Of a DNA stretch of 64,000 nucleotides, positions 44,389 to 53,599 are shown one piece after another. The notes below the pieces were generated by a model. It searched no databases and was not told the origin of the DNA. It worked only from the letters and a program-made list of their open reading frames with translations. The position numbers and the translations under genes were made by a program. The stretch's first letter is position 1. Every line of letters starts with the position of its first letter. The stretch is from Burkholderia sp. IMCC1007 (lineage in GTDB: Bacteria; Pseudomonadota; Gammaproteobacteria; Burkholderiales; Burkholderiaceae), in NCBI RefSeq assembly GCF_027257875.1, contig NZ_JAPVQY010000041.1, positions 1 to 64,000 on the forward strand, read 5' to 3'.

Positions 44389-45138
44389 GTGAAGATCGTG
44401 GTAGCAGTAAAAAGAGTGGTCGATTACAACGTGAAGGTTCGCGTGAAGTCGGACAACACGGGCGTCGACATCGCGAACGTGAAGATGTCGATGAACCCGT
44501 TCGACGAAATCGCGGTGGAAGAAGCGGTGCGCCTGAAGGAAGCGGGCGTGGCGACGGAAGTGATCGCGGTGTCGGTGGGCGTCACGCAAGCGCAGGAAAC
44601 GCTGCGCACGGCGCTGGCGATCGGCGCGGATCGCGCGATCCTCGTCGAGTCGAACGACAGCGTCGAGCCGCTGGCCGTCGCGAAGATCCTGAAGGCGCTG
44701 GTCGACAAGGAACAGCCGCAACTGGTGATCCTCGGCAAGCAGGCAATCGACGACGATTCGAACCAGACGGGCCAGATGCTGGCCGCGCTGGCCGATTTCC
44801 CGCAGGCGACGTTCGCGTCGAAGGTGACGATCGTCGACGGCAAGGCAACGGTCGCACGCGAAGTCGACGGCGGCGCGGAAACGCTGTCGCTGACGCTGCC
44901 GGCGGTGGTCACGACCGACCTGCGCCTGAACGAGCCGCGTTACGTCACGCTGCCGAGCATCATGAAGGCGAAGAAGAAGCCGCTGGAAACGGTGAAGCCG
45001 GAAGACCTGGGCGTCGACGTCGCGCCGCGTCTGAAGACGCTGAAGGTGGCCGAGCCGCCGAAGCGTGCGGCCGGCGTGAAGGTGCCGGACGTGAAGACGC
45101 TGGTCGAGAAGCTGAAGACCGAAGCCAAGGTGCTGTAA
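44389..45138 (+). CDS. etfB: Electron transfer flavoprotein beta subunit
   Basis: This 249-residue subunit binds AMP and, with EtfA, accepts electrons from acyl-CoA dehydrogenases. VAVKRVVDYNVKVRVKSDNT and NVKMSMNPFDEIAVEEAVRL are typical, as is ILGKQAIDDDSNQTGQMLAA. The start is taken as GTG at 44389 because GGAGG at 44376-44380 is then well placed; an ATG at 44374 overlaps that site. The gene begins the GC-rich block right after the IS graveyard and leads an operon with etfA, a CitE-type lyase and ETF-QO. Confidence 0.95.
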   Translation: MKIVVAVKRVVDYNVKVRVKSDNTGVDIANVKMSMNPFDEIAVEEAVRLKEAGVATEVIAVSVGVTQAQETLRTALAIGADRAILVESNDSVEPLAVAKILKALVDKEQPQLVILGKQAIDDDSNQTGQMLAALADFPQATFASKVTIVDGKATVAREVDGGAETLSLTLPAVVTTDLRLNEPRYVTLPSIMKAKKKPLETVKPEDLGVDVAPRLKTLKVAEPPKRAAGVKVPDVKTLVEKLKTEAKVL

Positions 45139-45154
45139 GAGGGAGCGGAAAGAA

Positions 45155-46087
45155 ATGACGATTCTGGTGATTGCAGAACACGACAACGCGTCGATCAAGG
45201 CCGCGACGCTGAACACGGTGGCAGCGGCGGCGAGGATCGGCGGTGACATTCACGTGCTGGTCGCGGGCCACAACGCGCAAGCGGCTGCGGACGCAGCGGC
45301 GAAGATCGCCGGTGTGTCGAAGGTGCTGCTGGCCGACGCGCCGCAGCACGAAGCGGGCCTCGCGGAAAACGTCGAGGCGACCGCGCTGAACATCGCGAAG
45401 GACTACTCGCACATCCTCGCGCCGGCAACGGCCTACGGCAAGAACGTCGCGCCGCGCATCGCCGCGAAGCTGGACGTCGCGCAGATCTCGGACATCACGG
45501 CGGTCGATTCGGCCGATACGTTCGAGCGCCCGATCTACGCGGGCAACGCGATCGCGACGGTGCAGTCGAGCGATCCGATCAAGGTCATCACGGTGCGCGC
45601 AACAGGCTTCGATCCGGTTGCGGCGGAAGGCGGCAGCGCGTCGGTCGAGAAGATCGAAGCGGCGGCCGACGCAGGCAAGTCGCAGTTCGTCAGCCGTGAA
45701 GTGACGAAGCTTGACCGTCCGGAGCTGACCAGCGCGAGCATCATCGTGTCGGGCGGCCGCGGTCTGGGTAGCGGCGAGAACTACACGAAGGTGCTGGAGC
45801 CGCTGGCGGACAAGCTGTCTGCTGCGCTCGGCGCATCGCGCGCGGCGGTCGACGCCGGTTACGTGCCGAACGACTACCAGGTCGGCCAGACCGGCAAGAT
45901 CGTCGCGCCGCAGCTGTATATCGCGGTCGGTATCTCGGGCGCGATCCAGCATCTGGCCGGCATGAAGGATTCGAAGGTGATCGTTGCGATCAACAAGGAT
46001 CCCGAAGCACCGATCTTCAGCGTGGCCGACTATGGCCTCGTCGGCGATCTGTTCAAACTGGTTCCGGAGGTGGTCGATGCCGTCTGA
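45155..46087 (+). CDS. etfA: Electron transfer flavoprotein alpha subunit
   Basis: This 310-residue subunit carries the FAD. The C-terminal FAD signature is clear: VSGGRGLGSGENYTKVLEPL, GYVPNDYQVGQTGKIVAPQL and YIAVGISGAIQHLAGM. GAGGGAGCGG precedes the ATG. It follows etfB by 16 bases and overlaps the next gene by 11. Such ETF pairs usually serve many dehydrogenases; here one sits beside a single acyl-CoA dehydrogenase locus, suggesting a dedicated copy. Confidence 0.96.
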   Translation: MTILVIAEHDNASIKAATLNTVAAAARIGGDIHVLVAGHNAQAAADAAAKIAGVSKVLLADAPQHEAGLAENVEATALNIAKDYSHILAPATAYGKNVAPRIAAKLDVAQISDITAVDSADTFERPIYAGNAIATVQSSDPIKVITVRATGFDPVAAEGGSASVEKIEAAADAGKSQFVSREVTKLDRPELTSASIIVSGGRGLGSGENYTKVLEPLADKLSAALGASRAAVDAGYVPNDYQVGQTGKIVAPQLYIAVGISGAIQHLAGMKDSKVIVAINKDPEAPIFSVADYGLVGDLFKLVPEVVDAV

Positions 46088-46952
46088 TGCTGCAGTGCGC
46101 GCAGGTGTTGGACGCTCGATGCCGGCCCAGTCGTATCTGTTTGTGCCGGGGAGCAAGCCCGAGCGGTTCGATAAGGCCCTCGCAAGTGGCGCCGATGTGG
46201 TCATCATCGATCTCGAAGATGCCGTCGAGCCGGAGGCGAAAGTCGCAGCGCGTGAGACGATAGCGCAATGGGTTTCGCCCGAGCATCCGGTGCTCGTGCG
46301 GATCAACGCGCGGAACACGCCATGGTTCGATGCCGATGCCACGCTCGGCGCATTGAAGGGTGTGGCCGGTATCGTGCTGCCGAAGGCTGAGCGTGCCGAT
46401 GACGTGTGCGCGGCCGTTGCGCTTGCGCGCCGGCGTGTGCCGGTCTATCCGTTGATCGAAAGCGCGAATGGCATGTGGAATGCGCTCGACGTCGCAAAGG
46501 CGCCGTACGTCGAGCGATTGATGTTCGGCACACTCGATTTCATCGCGGACGTGGGCATGTCCGACGATGGTGTTCCGCTCAATCACTTTCGGTCTCAGCT
46601 CGCACTGATTTCGCGGGTGGCCGGGATCGAGTCGCCGGTCGACGGGGTGACGCCGGATATTCACGACGGGGAACGGATCGAGCGTGATGCATTCAACGGG
46701 AAGCAACTGGGATTCGGCGGGAAACTGTGCATTCATCCGAAGCAGATCGGGTTCGTGCATAAGTGCTATTGGCCGAGTGCGGACGAGGTTTGCTGGGCGC
46801 GCCGGGTGCTCGATTCGATGCGCAATTCAAATGGCGGTGTGGTGACGGTCGACGGGAAGATGGTCGATCGGCCCGTGCTGTTGCGAGCGACACGGATCGC
46901 GGGCCTGGCGGCTGAGGTCATCCCCGCCTCGGATGGGGCAGCTGGCGAATGA
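46077..46952 (+). CDS. CitE-family lyase (citrate lyase beta/citramalyl-CoA lyase type)
   Basis: This 291-residue HpcH/HpaI-superfamily enzyme has SYLFVPGSKPERFDKALASG and VVIIDLEDAVEPEAK. VYPLIESANGMWN, LMFGTLDFIADVGM and GKLCIHPKQIG follow. These blocks define CitE-like Mg-dependent lyases of malyl-, citramalyl- or citryl-CoA. The ATG at 46077 has GGAGG just upstream. With a CoA-transferase and a mesaconyl/itaconyl-CoA hydratase-like gene in the same block, citramalyl-CoA lyase (giving acetyl-CoA and pyruvate, as in itaconate breakdown) is the best guess. Its stop overlaps ETF-QO. Confidence 0.85.
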   Translation: MPSDAAVRAGVGRSMPAQSYLFVPGSKPERFDKALASGADVVIIDLEDAVEPEAKVAARETIAQWVSPEHPVLVRINARNTPWFDADATLGALKGVAGIVLPKAERADDVCAAVALARRRVPVYPLIESANGMWNALDVAKAPYVERLMFGTLDFIADVGMSDDGVPLNHFRSQLALISRVAGIESPVDGVTPDIHDGERIERDAFNGKQLGFGGKLCIHPKQIGFVHKCYWPSADEVCWARRVLDSMRNSNGGVVTVDGKMVDRPVLLRATRIAGLAAEVIPASDGAAGE

Positions 46953-48622
46953 ATTGGAGCGATTTACTCGCGCAATACGGCCCTCGCGAATCGATGGAGT
47001 ACGACGTCGTGATCGTCGGCGGCGGCCCTGCCGGGCTGTCGGCCGCGATCCGGCTCAAGCAGCTGGCCGCCGAGAAAGGCACCGAGATCGGCGTGTGCGT
47101 GCTCGAGAAAGGTTCCGAGATCGGCGCGCACATCCTGTCGGGCGCGGTGATGGACCCGCGCGCGATCACCGAACTGTTCCCCGACTGGAAGGAACAGGGC
47201 GCACCCTTGAACGTCGAGGTGACGGAAGACCGCTTCCTGTTCCTGTCCGAGAAGAGCGCGGTCACGACGCCCAACTGGGCGCTGCCCGACAACTTCAAGA
47301 ACCACGGCAACTACGTGATTTCGCTGGGCAACGTCACGCGCTGGCTCGGGGCACAGGCCGAAGCGCTCGGCGTCGAGATCTTCCCGGGCTTCCCCGCAGC
47401 CGAGGTTCTCTACAACGACGACGGCTCGGTGAAGGGCGTCGCCACCGGCAACATGGGCGTGGGCAAGGACGGCGAGCCGACCGAGAACTTCCAGCTCGGC
47501 ATGGAGCTGCACGCGAAGTACACGTTGTTCGCCGAAGGCTGCCGCGGCCACCTCGGCCGCCAGCTGATCTCGAAGTTCAAGCTCGACGCTAACGCCGATC
47601 CGCAAGCCTACGGGATCGGCATCAAGGAGCTGTGGGAAATCGATCCTGCGAAGCACAAGCCGGGCCTGGTGATCCACACGGCCGGCTGGCCGCTGAAGTC
47701 GGATACCTACGGCGGCTCGTTCCTGTATCACATGGACAACAACCAGGTCGTGGTCGGCTTCGTGGTGGGCCTCGGCTACACGAACCCGTACCTGTCGCCG
47801 TTCGAGGAATTCCAGCGCTACAAGACGCATCCGTCGATCCGCGCGTTCCTCGAAGGCGGCAAGCGCGTGTCGTACGGCGCGCGGGCGATCACGGCCGGCG
47901 GCCTGCTGTCGCTGCCGAAGACGGTGTTCCCGGGCGGGGCGCTGATCGGCGACGACGCGGGTTTCCTGAACGCGTCGCGGATCAAGGGCAGCCACGCGGC
48001 GATCAAGACCGGCATGCTGGCGGCCGACGCCGCGTTCGACGCGCTGCAGGCCGGCCGCCAGAGCGACGAGCTCAACGCGTATCCGGACGCCTTCAAGCAA
48101 TCGTGGCTGCATACGGAGCTGTACCGCGCGCGCAACTTCAAGCAGTGGATGGCCAAGGGGCTGTACCTCGGCACGCTGATGGTCGGGCTCGAGCAGAAGG
48201 TGATGGGCGGCAACGTGCCGTGGACGCTGCACCACAAGCATGCGGACCACCAGATGCTGAAGCCGGCGTCGCAATGCACGCCGATCGAGTATCCGAAGCC
48301 GGACGGCAAGCTGACGTTCGACCGGCTGTCGTCGGTGTTCATCTCGAACACGAACCACGAGGAGAACCAGCCGGCGCACCTGACGCTGAAGGACGCGAAC
48401 GTGCCGGTAAACGTGAACCTGCGCACGTACGCGGGGCCGGAGGGACGCTTCTGCCCGGCGGCGGTGTACGAGTTCGTGAAGAACGACGACGGCAGCGACC
48501 GGCTGGTGATCAACGCGCAGAACTGCGTGCACTGCAAGACGTGTGACATCAAGGACCCGACGCAGAACATCGTGTGGGTCACGCCCGAAGGCGGCGGCGG
48601 GCCGAATTACCCGAACATGTGA
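46949..48622 (+). CDS. Electron transfer flavoprotein-ubiquinone oxidoreductase (ETF-QO)
   Basis: This 557-residue membrane-associated flavoprotein passes electrons from ETF to ubiquinone. The FAD motif is VVIVGGGPAGLSAAIRL (about residues 20-36). The C-terminal iron-sulfur domain has GRFCPAAVYEF and NAQNCVHCKTCDIKDPTQNI, with cysteines for the [4Fe-4S] cluster. The length is that of the complete family. It overlaps the lyase gene by 4 bases and ends the operon; a strong hairpin follows at 48643. Confidence 0.96.
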   Translation: MNWSDLLAQYGPRESMEYDVVIVGGGPAGLSAAIRLKQLAAEKGTEIGVCVLEKGSEIGAHILSGAVMDPRAITELFPDWKEQGAPLNVEVTEDRFLFLSEKSAVTTPNWALPDNFKNHGNYVISLGNVTRWLGAQAEALGVEIFPGFPAAEVLYNDDGSVKGVATGNMGVGKDGEPTENFQLGMELHAKYTLFAEGCRGHLGRQLISKFKLDANADPQAYGIGIKELWEIDPAKHKPGLVIHTAGWPLKSDTYGGSFLYHMDNNQVVVGFVVGLGYTNPYLSPFEEFQRYKTHPSIRAFLEGGKRVSYGARAITAGGLLSLPKTVFPGGALIGDDAGFLNASRIKGSHAAIKTGMLAADAAFDALQAGRQSDELNAYPDAFKQSWLHTELYRARNFKQWMAKGLYLGTLMVGLEQKVMGGNVPWTLHHKHADHQMLKPASQCTPIEYPKPDGKLTFDRLSSVFISNTNHEENQPAHLTLKDANVPVNVNLRTYAGPEGRFCPAAVYEFVKNDDGSDRLVINAQNCVHCKTCDIKDPTQNIVWVTPEGGGGPNYPNM

Positions 48623-48642
48623 CCGGCGACCTCGAGGAAAAA

Positions 48643-48680
48643 GCCGGCTCCGAGCGTGAGTCGGGGCCGGCGCCTTTCGT
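48643..48680 (+). terminator. Intrinsic-type terminator after the etf operon
   Basis: GCCGGCTCCGA and TCGGGGCCGGC form an 11-bp stem (one G-T pair) with a 7-base loop. CGCCTTTCGTT follows. It lies 20 bases after the ETF-QO stop and before the convergent MFS pseudogene, where termination is expected in both directions. Confidence 0.75.
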
Positions 48681-48748
48681 TGGCCCGTCGCCTATCGGCA
48701 TATTGCCGGCTCCCGACCGCGTAGTTCTATTTGCTCGTATGTTGGCAA

Positions 48749-50132
48749 TCAGGTTTGCGTAACCCCTGAGCTGACCGCTGCGCCGTCCGCATCGCTCGTT
48801 CCTGGTGCGACTTCTTCCAGTGCCTGCCGGCGGGTTTCGACGCGCAGTAGCCCAATCGCGACACACAGCACGCCGAGCACAGCGCTGACCATCGCGATCA
48901 CGCCCGATACCCCGAACGCCTGGTAAAGCGCCAATGCCAGCGCAGGCGTCCCAATCGACGACATTCGTCCGCACATGCCCGCAACACCGGTGCCGCGCAG
49001 CCGCACTTCGGTCGGGAACAGTTCGGGAATGTAGCCGAACAGCCCGAGCGTCGTGATCGTATAGATGGCACTGACGAGACAGAATCCGACCAGGATGATC
49101 GCCGTCGTGTCTCGTAACGACACGTACAGCCAGCCGAGCGCGATGCTGAGAATCGACGCAATCACAATTCCCTTCGCACGTCCGATCCGCGATCAGATAG
49201 CCGATTAACCCGCCGACCGGCGAGCCGATCGACATCAGGAACACGAACCCGAGCGATTTGACGACCGACAACCCCTGCGTGACGAAAAACGTCGGCAGCC
49301 ACGCAATGAAGCCATAGAGCCCGACGTTGACACCGATCGCCGTCAGCGCCGCGACCACGGTTCGTCCCCGCATTCCCTTCGAAAACAGCACGCCCAGCGG
49401 CACCTTCCCGACGTGCAGATCGACGGTGCGTCGTACGGGCGGCAGCGTGCCGACCTGCTTGCTCACTTCTTGCTCGATCGCGGCAAGCGTCTCTTCAGCT
49501 TCGTCGAGCCGCCCGACCGATTCGAGCCATCGCGGCGATTCTGGCATCCGTTTGCGCATGAACCACACGGCGAGCGCGCCAACGCCAGCCAGCGCGAACA
49601 TATAGCGCCAGCCGAGATAAGGAATGATCCACTACCCGGCAGCCAGCGCGGCGAAGAGCCCGCTGTTGGTGATGATCGCAAGCAACGACACCCACTTCCC
49701 GCGCGTCTCGGGCGGCACGAACTCGGCGAGCGTCCCGGCCGCGACAACTAGCTCCGCCCCGAGCCCGATCCCCATGGTGAACCGCAGCACGATCAGCCAC
49801 TCGATATTCGGCGCGAAACACGCCGCGACCGATGCGAGCCCGAACACCGCCAGGTTGAGCTGATACGAATACCGTCGCCCGAGGCGGTCACCGACATAAC
49901 CCGCGACGAACGCCCCGATCATCATCCCGACGAACGTCGACGACACGAACATCGCGCCATGCCGCAGGTCGGTGAAGCCATCCTTGACCATCGCCGCGAC
50001 CGAGCCTTTGGCGAGATAGATATCGAACGCGTCGAGGAACGCGCCACCGGCGATCAGGCCGAGTATCTTCCAGTGGAACCTTGAAATCGGCAGCCGGTCG
50101 AGCCGGCCGGCGGCATTGACGGTGTTCGCCAT
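48749..50132 (-). pseudogene. MFS transporter broken by a stop and a frameshift
   Basis: A full MFS sugar/organic-acid transporter of about 455 residues can be pieced together. It starts at 50132 (HWKILGLIAGGAFLDAFDIY) with GDRLGRRYSYQLN after segment 2. A TAG at 49629-49631 falls where GYWIIPYLGWRYM would be expected. A frameshift lies near 49190, between SPVGGLIGYLIADR and GRAKGIVIASILSIALGWLY. The rest is undamaged, so the loss is recent or the two changes are sequencing errors. In context it would be the itaconate-type substrate importer. Confidence 0.85.
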
Positions 50133-50233
50133 TATGTCTCCAGTCTTGTGGCGCTCTCGCGTCCGTGAACGGACGCGGAGACGCTTCGATATGTCGATGA
50201 GGGGCGCGCTTCGTTCAGCGCGGAAAGAACCGG

Positions 50234-51412
50234 TCAGACCGCGCCGGATGCGTGCAACGTGTGAATCTGTTCACCGGTATAGCCGAGCTCGCGCAGCACG
50301 GCATCGGTATGCTGACCGAGCGCCGGCACCGGATCCATGCGCGGATCGTCGCCCGGCGTGATGCCGGGTGGCAGCAGGGCGGGGATCTCGCCGGCAGGCG
50401 TGTCGACCCGCGTCCAGCGATGCCGGGCGGCAAGCTGTTCATGCGTCCAGACGCCGTGCATGTCGTTCATCCGCGCGTTCGCGATGCCGGCTTGCTCGAG
50501 CCGGTCGATCACGTCGTCGGCCGTCAATGTCGAGAACGCGCCGACGATGACGGCCGCGAGCTCGTTGCGATTCGCGACGCGGCGGCTGTTCGAACCGAAG
50601 CGCTCGTCGGCCGCCAGTTCGGGCAGGCGGATCACGGTCTCGCAGAAGCGCTTCCATTCGCGCTCGTTCTGCAGGCCCAGCATCACGGTCTTCTCATCGC
50701 CGGCCTTGAACGGGCCGTACGGAAAGATCGTCGCGTGCGATGCGCCGGCTTGCCGCGGCGGTGACTGTCCGTCGATCGCGTAGTAGAGCGGATAGCTCAT
50801 CCACTCGACCATGCTTTCGAGCATCGACACGTCGATGTGCCGGCCGCGTCCGGTGCGGCCGCGCTCGATCAGCGCGGCGAGGATGTTCGTATACGCATAC
50901 ATGCCTGCCGCGATATCGGCAATCGAGCAGCCGGCCTTGGCCGGCTCGCCGTCGGAGCCGGTAATGCTGAGGAATCCGGATTCACTCTGGATCAGCAGGT
51001 CGTACGCCTTCTTGTCGCGAAACGGCCCGTCGAGTCCGTAGCCGGAAATGTCGCAGACGATCAGCCGCGGATACCGATCGTGCAGCGTGTCGTAGTCGAG
51101 CCCGAGGCGTTGCGTCGCGCCGGGCGCGAGGTTCTGCACGAACACGTCGGCATCGGCGAGCAGCGCGTGCGCGACGTCGAGCGCCGCGGGCTGCTTGACG
51201 TCGAGCGTGATGCTTTCCTTCGAGCGGTTGGTCCACACGAAGTGCGACGCGAGCCCCGACACGCGTTCGTCGTAGCCACGCGCGAAGTCGCCGACGCCCG
51301 GCCGTTCGACCTTGATCACGCGCGCGCCGAGGTCAGCGAGCTGGCGCGTGCAGAACGGCGCGGCGATCGCATGCTCGAACGTGACGACCTTGATGCCTTC
51401 CAGTGGGCGCAT
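50234..51412 (-). CDS. Family III CoA-transferase (itaconate/mesaconate-type)
   Basis: This 392-residue CaiB/BaiF enzyme has MRPLEGIKVVTFEHAIAAPF, RSKESITLDVKQP and the catalytic aspartate D166 (AGCSIADIAAGMYA). The last helix has LGQHTDAVLRELGYT. In Pseudomonas itaconate loci such a transferase (Ict) sits with Ich and Ccl; the same three types of enzyme occur here. It is 14 bases downstream of the acyl-CoA dehydrogenase gene on the same strand. Its role as an itaconate or related C5-diacid CoA-transferase is inferred from context. Confidence 0.85.
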   Translation of the reverse strand: MRPLEGIKVVTFEHAIAAPFCTRQLADLGARVIKVERPGVGDFARGYDERVSGLASHFVWTNRSKESITLDVKQPAALDVAHALLADADVFVQNLAPGATQRLGLDYDTLHDRYPRLIVCDISGYGLDGPFRDKKAYDLLIQSESGFLSITGSDGEPAKAGCSIADIAAGMYAYTNILAALIERGRTGRGRHIDVSMLESMVEWMSYPLYYAIDGQSPPRQAGASHATIFPYGPFKAGDEKTVMLGLQNEREWKRFCETVIRLPELAADERFGSNSRRVANRNELAAVIVGAFSTLTADDVIDRLEQAGIANARMNDMHGVWTHEQLAARHRWTRVDTPAGEIPALLPPGITPGDDPRMDPVPALGQHTDAVLRELGYTGEQIHTLHASGAV

Positions 51413-51426
51413 GTTCGTCACTCCCG

Positions 51427-52584
51427 TCAGAACGAACGTGGCAGGCCGAGGATGTGCTCGGCGACATACGACAGGATCAGGTTCGTCGAGATCGGCGCTA
51501 CCTGGTACAGACGCGTTTCGCGGAACTTGCGCTCGACGTCGTATTCGCACGCGAAGCCGAAGCCGCCGTGGAACTGCAGGCACGCGTTCGCGGCTTCCCA
51601 CGACGCGTCGGCCGCGAGCAGCTTCGCCATGTTCGCCTGCGCGCCGCACGGCTCGTGCGCGTCGAACCGGCGCGCGGCCTCGAAGCGCATCAGGCTCGCG
51701 GCCTCGACGTTGACGAACGAGCGGGCGATCGGAAACTGCACGCCCTGGTTCTGGCCGATCGGGCGGCCGAACACGACGCGATCCTTCACGTACTGCGACA
51801 CCTTGTCGACGAACCAGTAGCCGTCGCCGATGCATTCGGCCGCGATCAGCGTGCGCTCGGCGTTCAGTCCGTCGAGGATGTACTTGAAGCCCCGGCCTTC
51901 CTCGCCGATCAGGTTCTCCGCGGGGATCTCGAGGTTGTCGAAGAACAGCTCGTTGGTCTCGTGATTCACCATGTTCGGGATCGGGCGCACCGTCATCCCG
52001 TTGCCGATCGCGTGATGCAGGTCGACGATGAAGATCGACATCCCTTCGGACTTCTTCTGCACATCCGACAGCGGCGTGGTGCGCGCGAGCAGGATCATCA
52101 GGTCGGAGTGCTGCACGCGCGAGATCCACACCTTCTGGCCGTTGATCACGTAGCGATCGCCCTTGCGTACCGCCGTCGTCTTGATTTTGGTCGTGTCGGT
52201 GCCGGTGGTCGGTTCGGTCACGCCCATCGACTGCAGGCGCAGCTCGCCGCTTGCGATCCTCGGCAGATAGCGCTGCTTCTGCTCGGCCGAACCGTGGCGC
52301 AGCAGCGTGCCCATGTTGTACATCTGGCCGTGACACGCGCCGGAGTTGCCGCCCGCGCGATTGATTTCCTCCATGATCACCGACGCCTCGGTCAGGCCGA
52401 GGCCCGAGCCGCCGTATTCCTGCGGAATCAGCGCGGCGAGCCAGCCGGCTTTCGTCAGCGCGTCGACGAACGCTTCGGGATAGCCGCGTTCCTCGTCGAT
52501 CTTGCGGAAATACTCGGCGGAAAATTCGCCGCACAGGTCGCGAACGGCTTCGCGAATGTCTTGGTACGCGTCGGTAGGATTCAT
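51427..52584 (-). CDS. Acyl-CoA dehydrogenase
   Basis: This 385-residue FAD enzyme of the acyl-CoA dehydrogenase family has ALIPQEYGGSGLGLTEASVI, MGVTEPTTGTDTTKIKTTAV and LQFHGGFGFACEYDVERKFR. Electrons would go to the ETF and ETF-QO encoded 3 kb away. In the Pseudomonas itaconate locus a gene of this type lies beside ich; oxidation of methylsuccinyl-CoA to a C5 unsaturated acyl-CoA would fit. The start at 52584 is used because the longer frame upstream belongs to the shadow of the next gene. Confidence 0.92.
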   Translation of the reverse strand: MNPTDAYQDIREAVRDLCGEFSAEYFRKIDEERGYPEAFVDALTKAGWLAALIPQEYGGSGLGLTEASVIMEEINRAGGNSGACHGQMYNMGTLLRHGSAEQKQRYLPRIASGELRLQSMGVTEPTTGTDTTKIKTTAVRKGDRYVINGQKVWISRVQHSDLMILLARTTPLSDVQKKSEGMSIFIVDLHHAIGNGMTVRPIPNMVNHETNELFFDNLEIPAENLIGEEGRGFKYILDGLNAERTLIAAECIGDGYWFVDKVSQYVKDRVVFGRPIGQNQGVQFPIARSFVNVEAASLMRFEAARRFDAHEPCGAQANMAKLLAADASWEAANACLQFHGGFGFACEYDVERKFRETRLYQVAPISTNLILSYVAEHILGLPRSF

Positions 52585-52613
52585 GTTTCGTATCGGGGAA
52601 TGCTCGAAATGAG

Positions 52614-53471
52614 TCAGGCGAGGGTCGCGCTCGCGGACATGGTCAGCCAGCCGTCGTGATCCATGGCCCAGAGATCGATGGTCTTGCCGTCGTCGGCGAG
52701 GCGGCCACACACACCGAACGTGTTGCCGAGGAAGGTCGGCCGTACCGCGCGATAGGCGTATCCGGCGACGGTCGCATCGGGGAGCGAGCGCGTGACGAGG
52801 TCGAGCAGCAGCGTCGAGATCAGCGGGCCGTGCACGACGAGGTCCGGATAGCCTTCGACGTCGCGCACGTAGGTGCGGTCGTAGTGAATGCGGTGGCCGT
52901 TGAAGGTCAGCGCGGAATAGCGGAACAGCATCACTTCGTCCGGCGTGATGTCTCGCTGCCATTGCGCATGGTCGGGCGCGGCCTTCGGCGGAGGGGCAGC
53001 GGCACCGGGCGCGGCCGCGCCGCGATAGACGATGTCGTGTTCCTCGCGGATCGCGACTTCGCCCGCGGATTCGATCACGTGCTCGACGGTGACGAAACCG
53101 AGCGTGCCGGTGCGGCCCTCCTTGCGTTCGACCGACAGCACGCGCGACGTGCGCGTCGCGGTCGAGCCAATCGTCAGCGGCGCCTCGAACGCGAGCCGGC
53201 CGCCGGCCCACATGCGCCGCGGCAGCCCGAGATCAGGGAGGAATCCGCCCTTGCGCGGATGGCCGTCGGGGCCGAGCTCGGCCTGCTGCGCGATCGACCA
53301 GAAATACAGCCAGTGCCAGGCCGGCAGCAACGCATCGCCGGTGGCGGGCACGACCGGATGATCGAGCGTGGCCGCGAAGGCGATTGCGCGTTCGGCGCTG
53401 ATCAGGTCGGCCGCGACCTGCGTGGCATTGTCGCCGGCATGCGAGCGGGGAGCGTTCACTGTCACCTCCAT
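52614..53471 (-). CDS. Mesaconyl/itaconyl-CoA hydratase-like protein (MaoC/FAS1-type)
   Basis: This 285-residue protein has a double hot-dog fold. The N-terminal FAS1-like dehydratase domain contains LLPAWHWLYFWSIAQQAELG and GGFLPDLGLPRRMWAGGRL. The C-terminal MaoC-like half has YSALTFNGHRIHYDRTYV, with the catalytic Asp/His pair region, and GYPDLVVHGPLISTLL. This architecture is that of mesaconyl-C4-CoA hydratase and itaconyl-CoA hydratase (Ich). It leads the minus-strand operon and is divergent from the LysR gene at 53600. Confidence 0.87.
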   Translation of the reverse strand: MEVTVNAPRSHAGDNATQVAADLISAERAIAFAATLDHPVVPATGDALLPAWHWLYFWSIAQQAELGPDGHPRKGGFLPDLGLPRRMWAGGRLAFEAPLTIGSTATRTSRVLSVERKEGRTGTLGFVTVEHVIESAGEVAIREEHDIVYRGAAAPGAAAPPPKAAPDHAQWQRDITPDEVMLFRYSALTFNGHRIHYDRTYVRDVEGYPDLVVHGPLISTLLLDLVTRSLPDATVAGYAYRAVRPTFLGNTFGVCGRLADDGKTIDLWAMDHDGWLTMSASATLA

Positions 53472-53599
53472 CGCCGGGCACGCCGGCTGTCTTGAATGGG
53501 TATGGAGTGACTTTAGGTGACGCGCTCGCGCGGCGGAAATACCGTTTGAATGTGCCGGCCATAGGGGTATCCTATGGCTTTCTCGCCGACCGAACCACC

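Noticed and set aside
46964..48532. Long minus-strand open frame of about 522 codons opposite ETF-QO
   Set aside because: Antisense shadow in a very GC-rich gene; composition is dominated by Arg, Val and His repeats and there is no start context.
50234..52534. A single 766-codon frame that seems to fuse the acyl-CoA dehydrogenase region to the CoA-transferase
   Set aside because: The first half is the wrong frame of the dehydrogenase. The true CoA-transferase starts at 51412 with a family-typical N-terminus.
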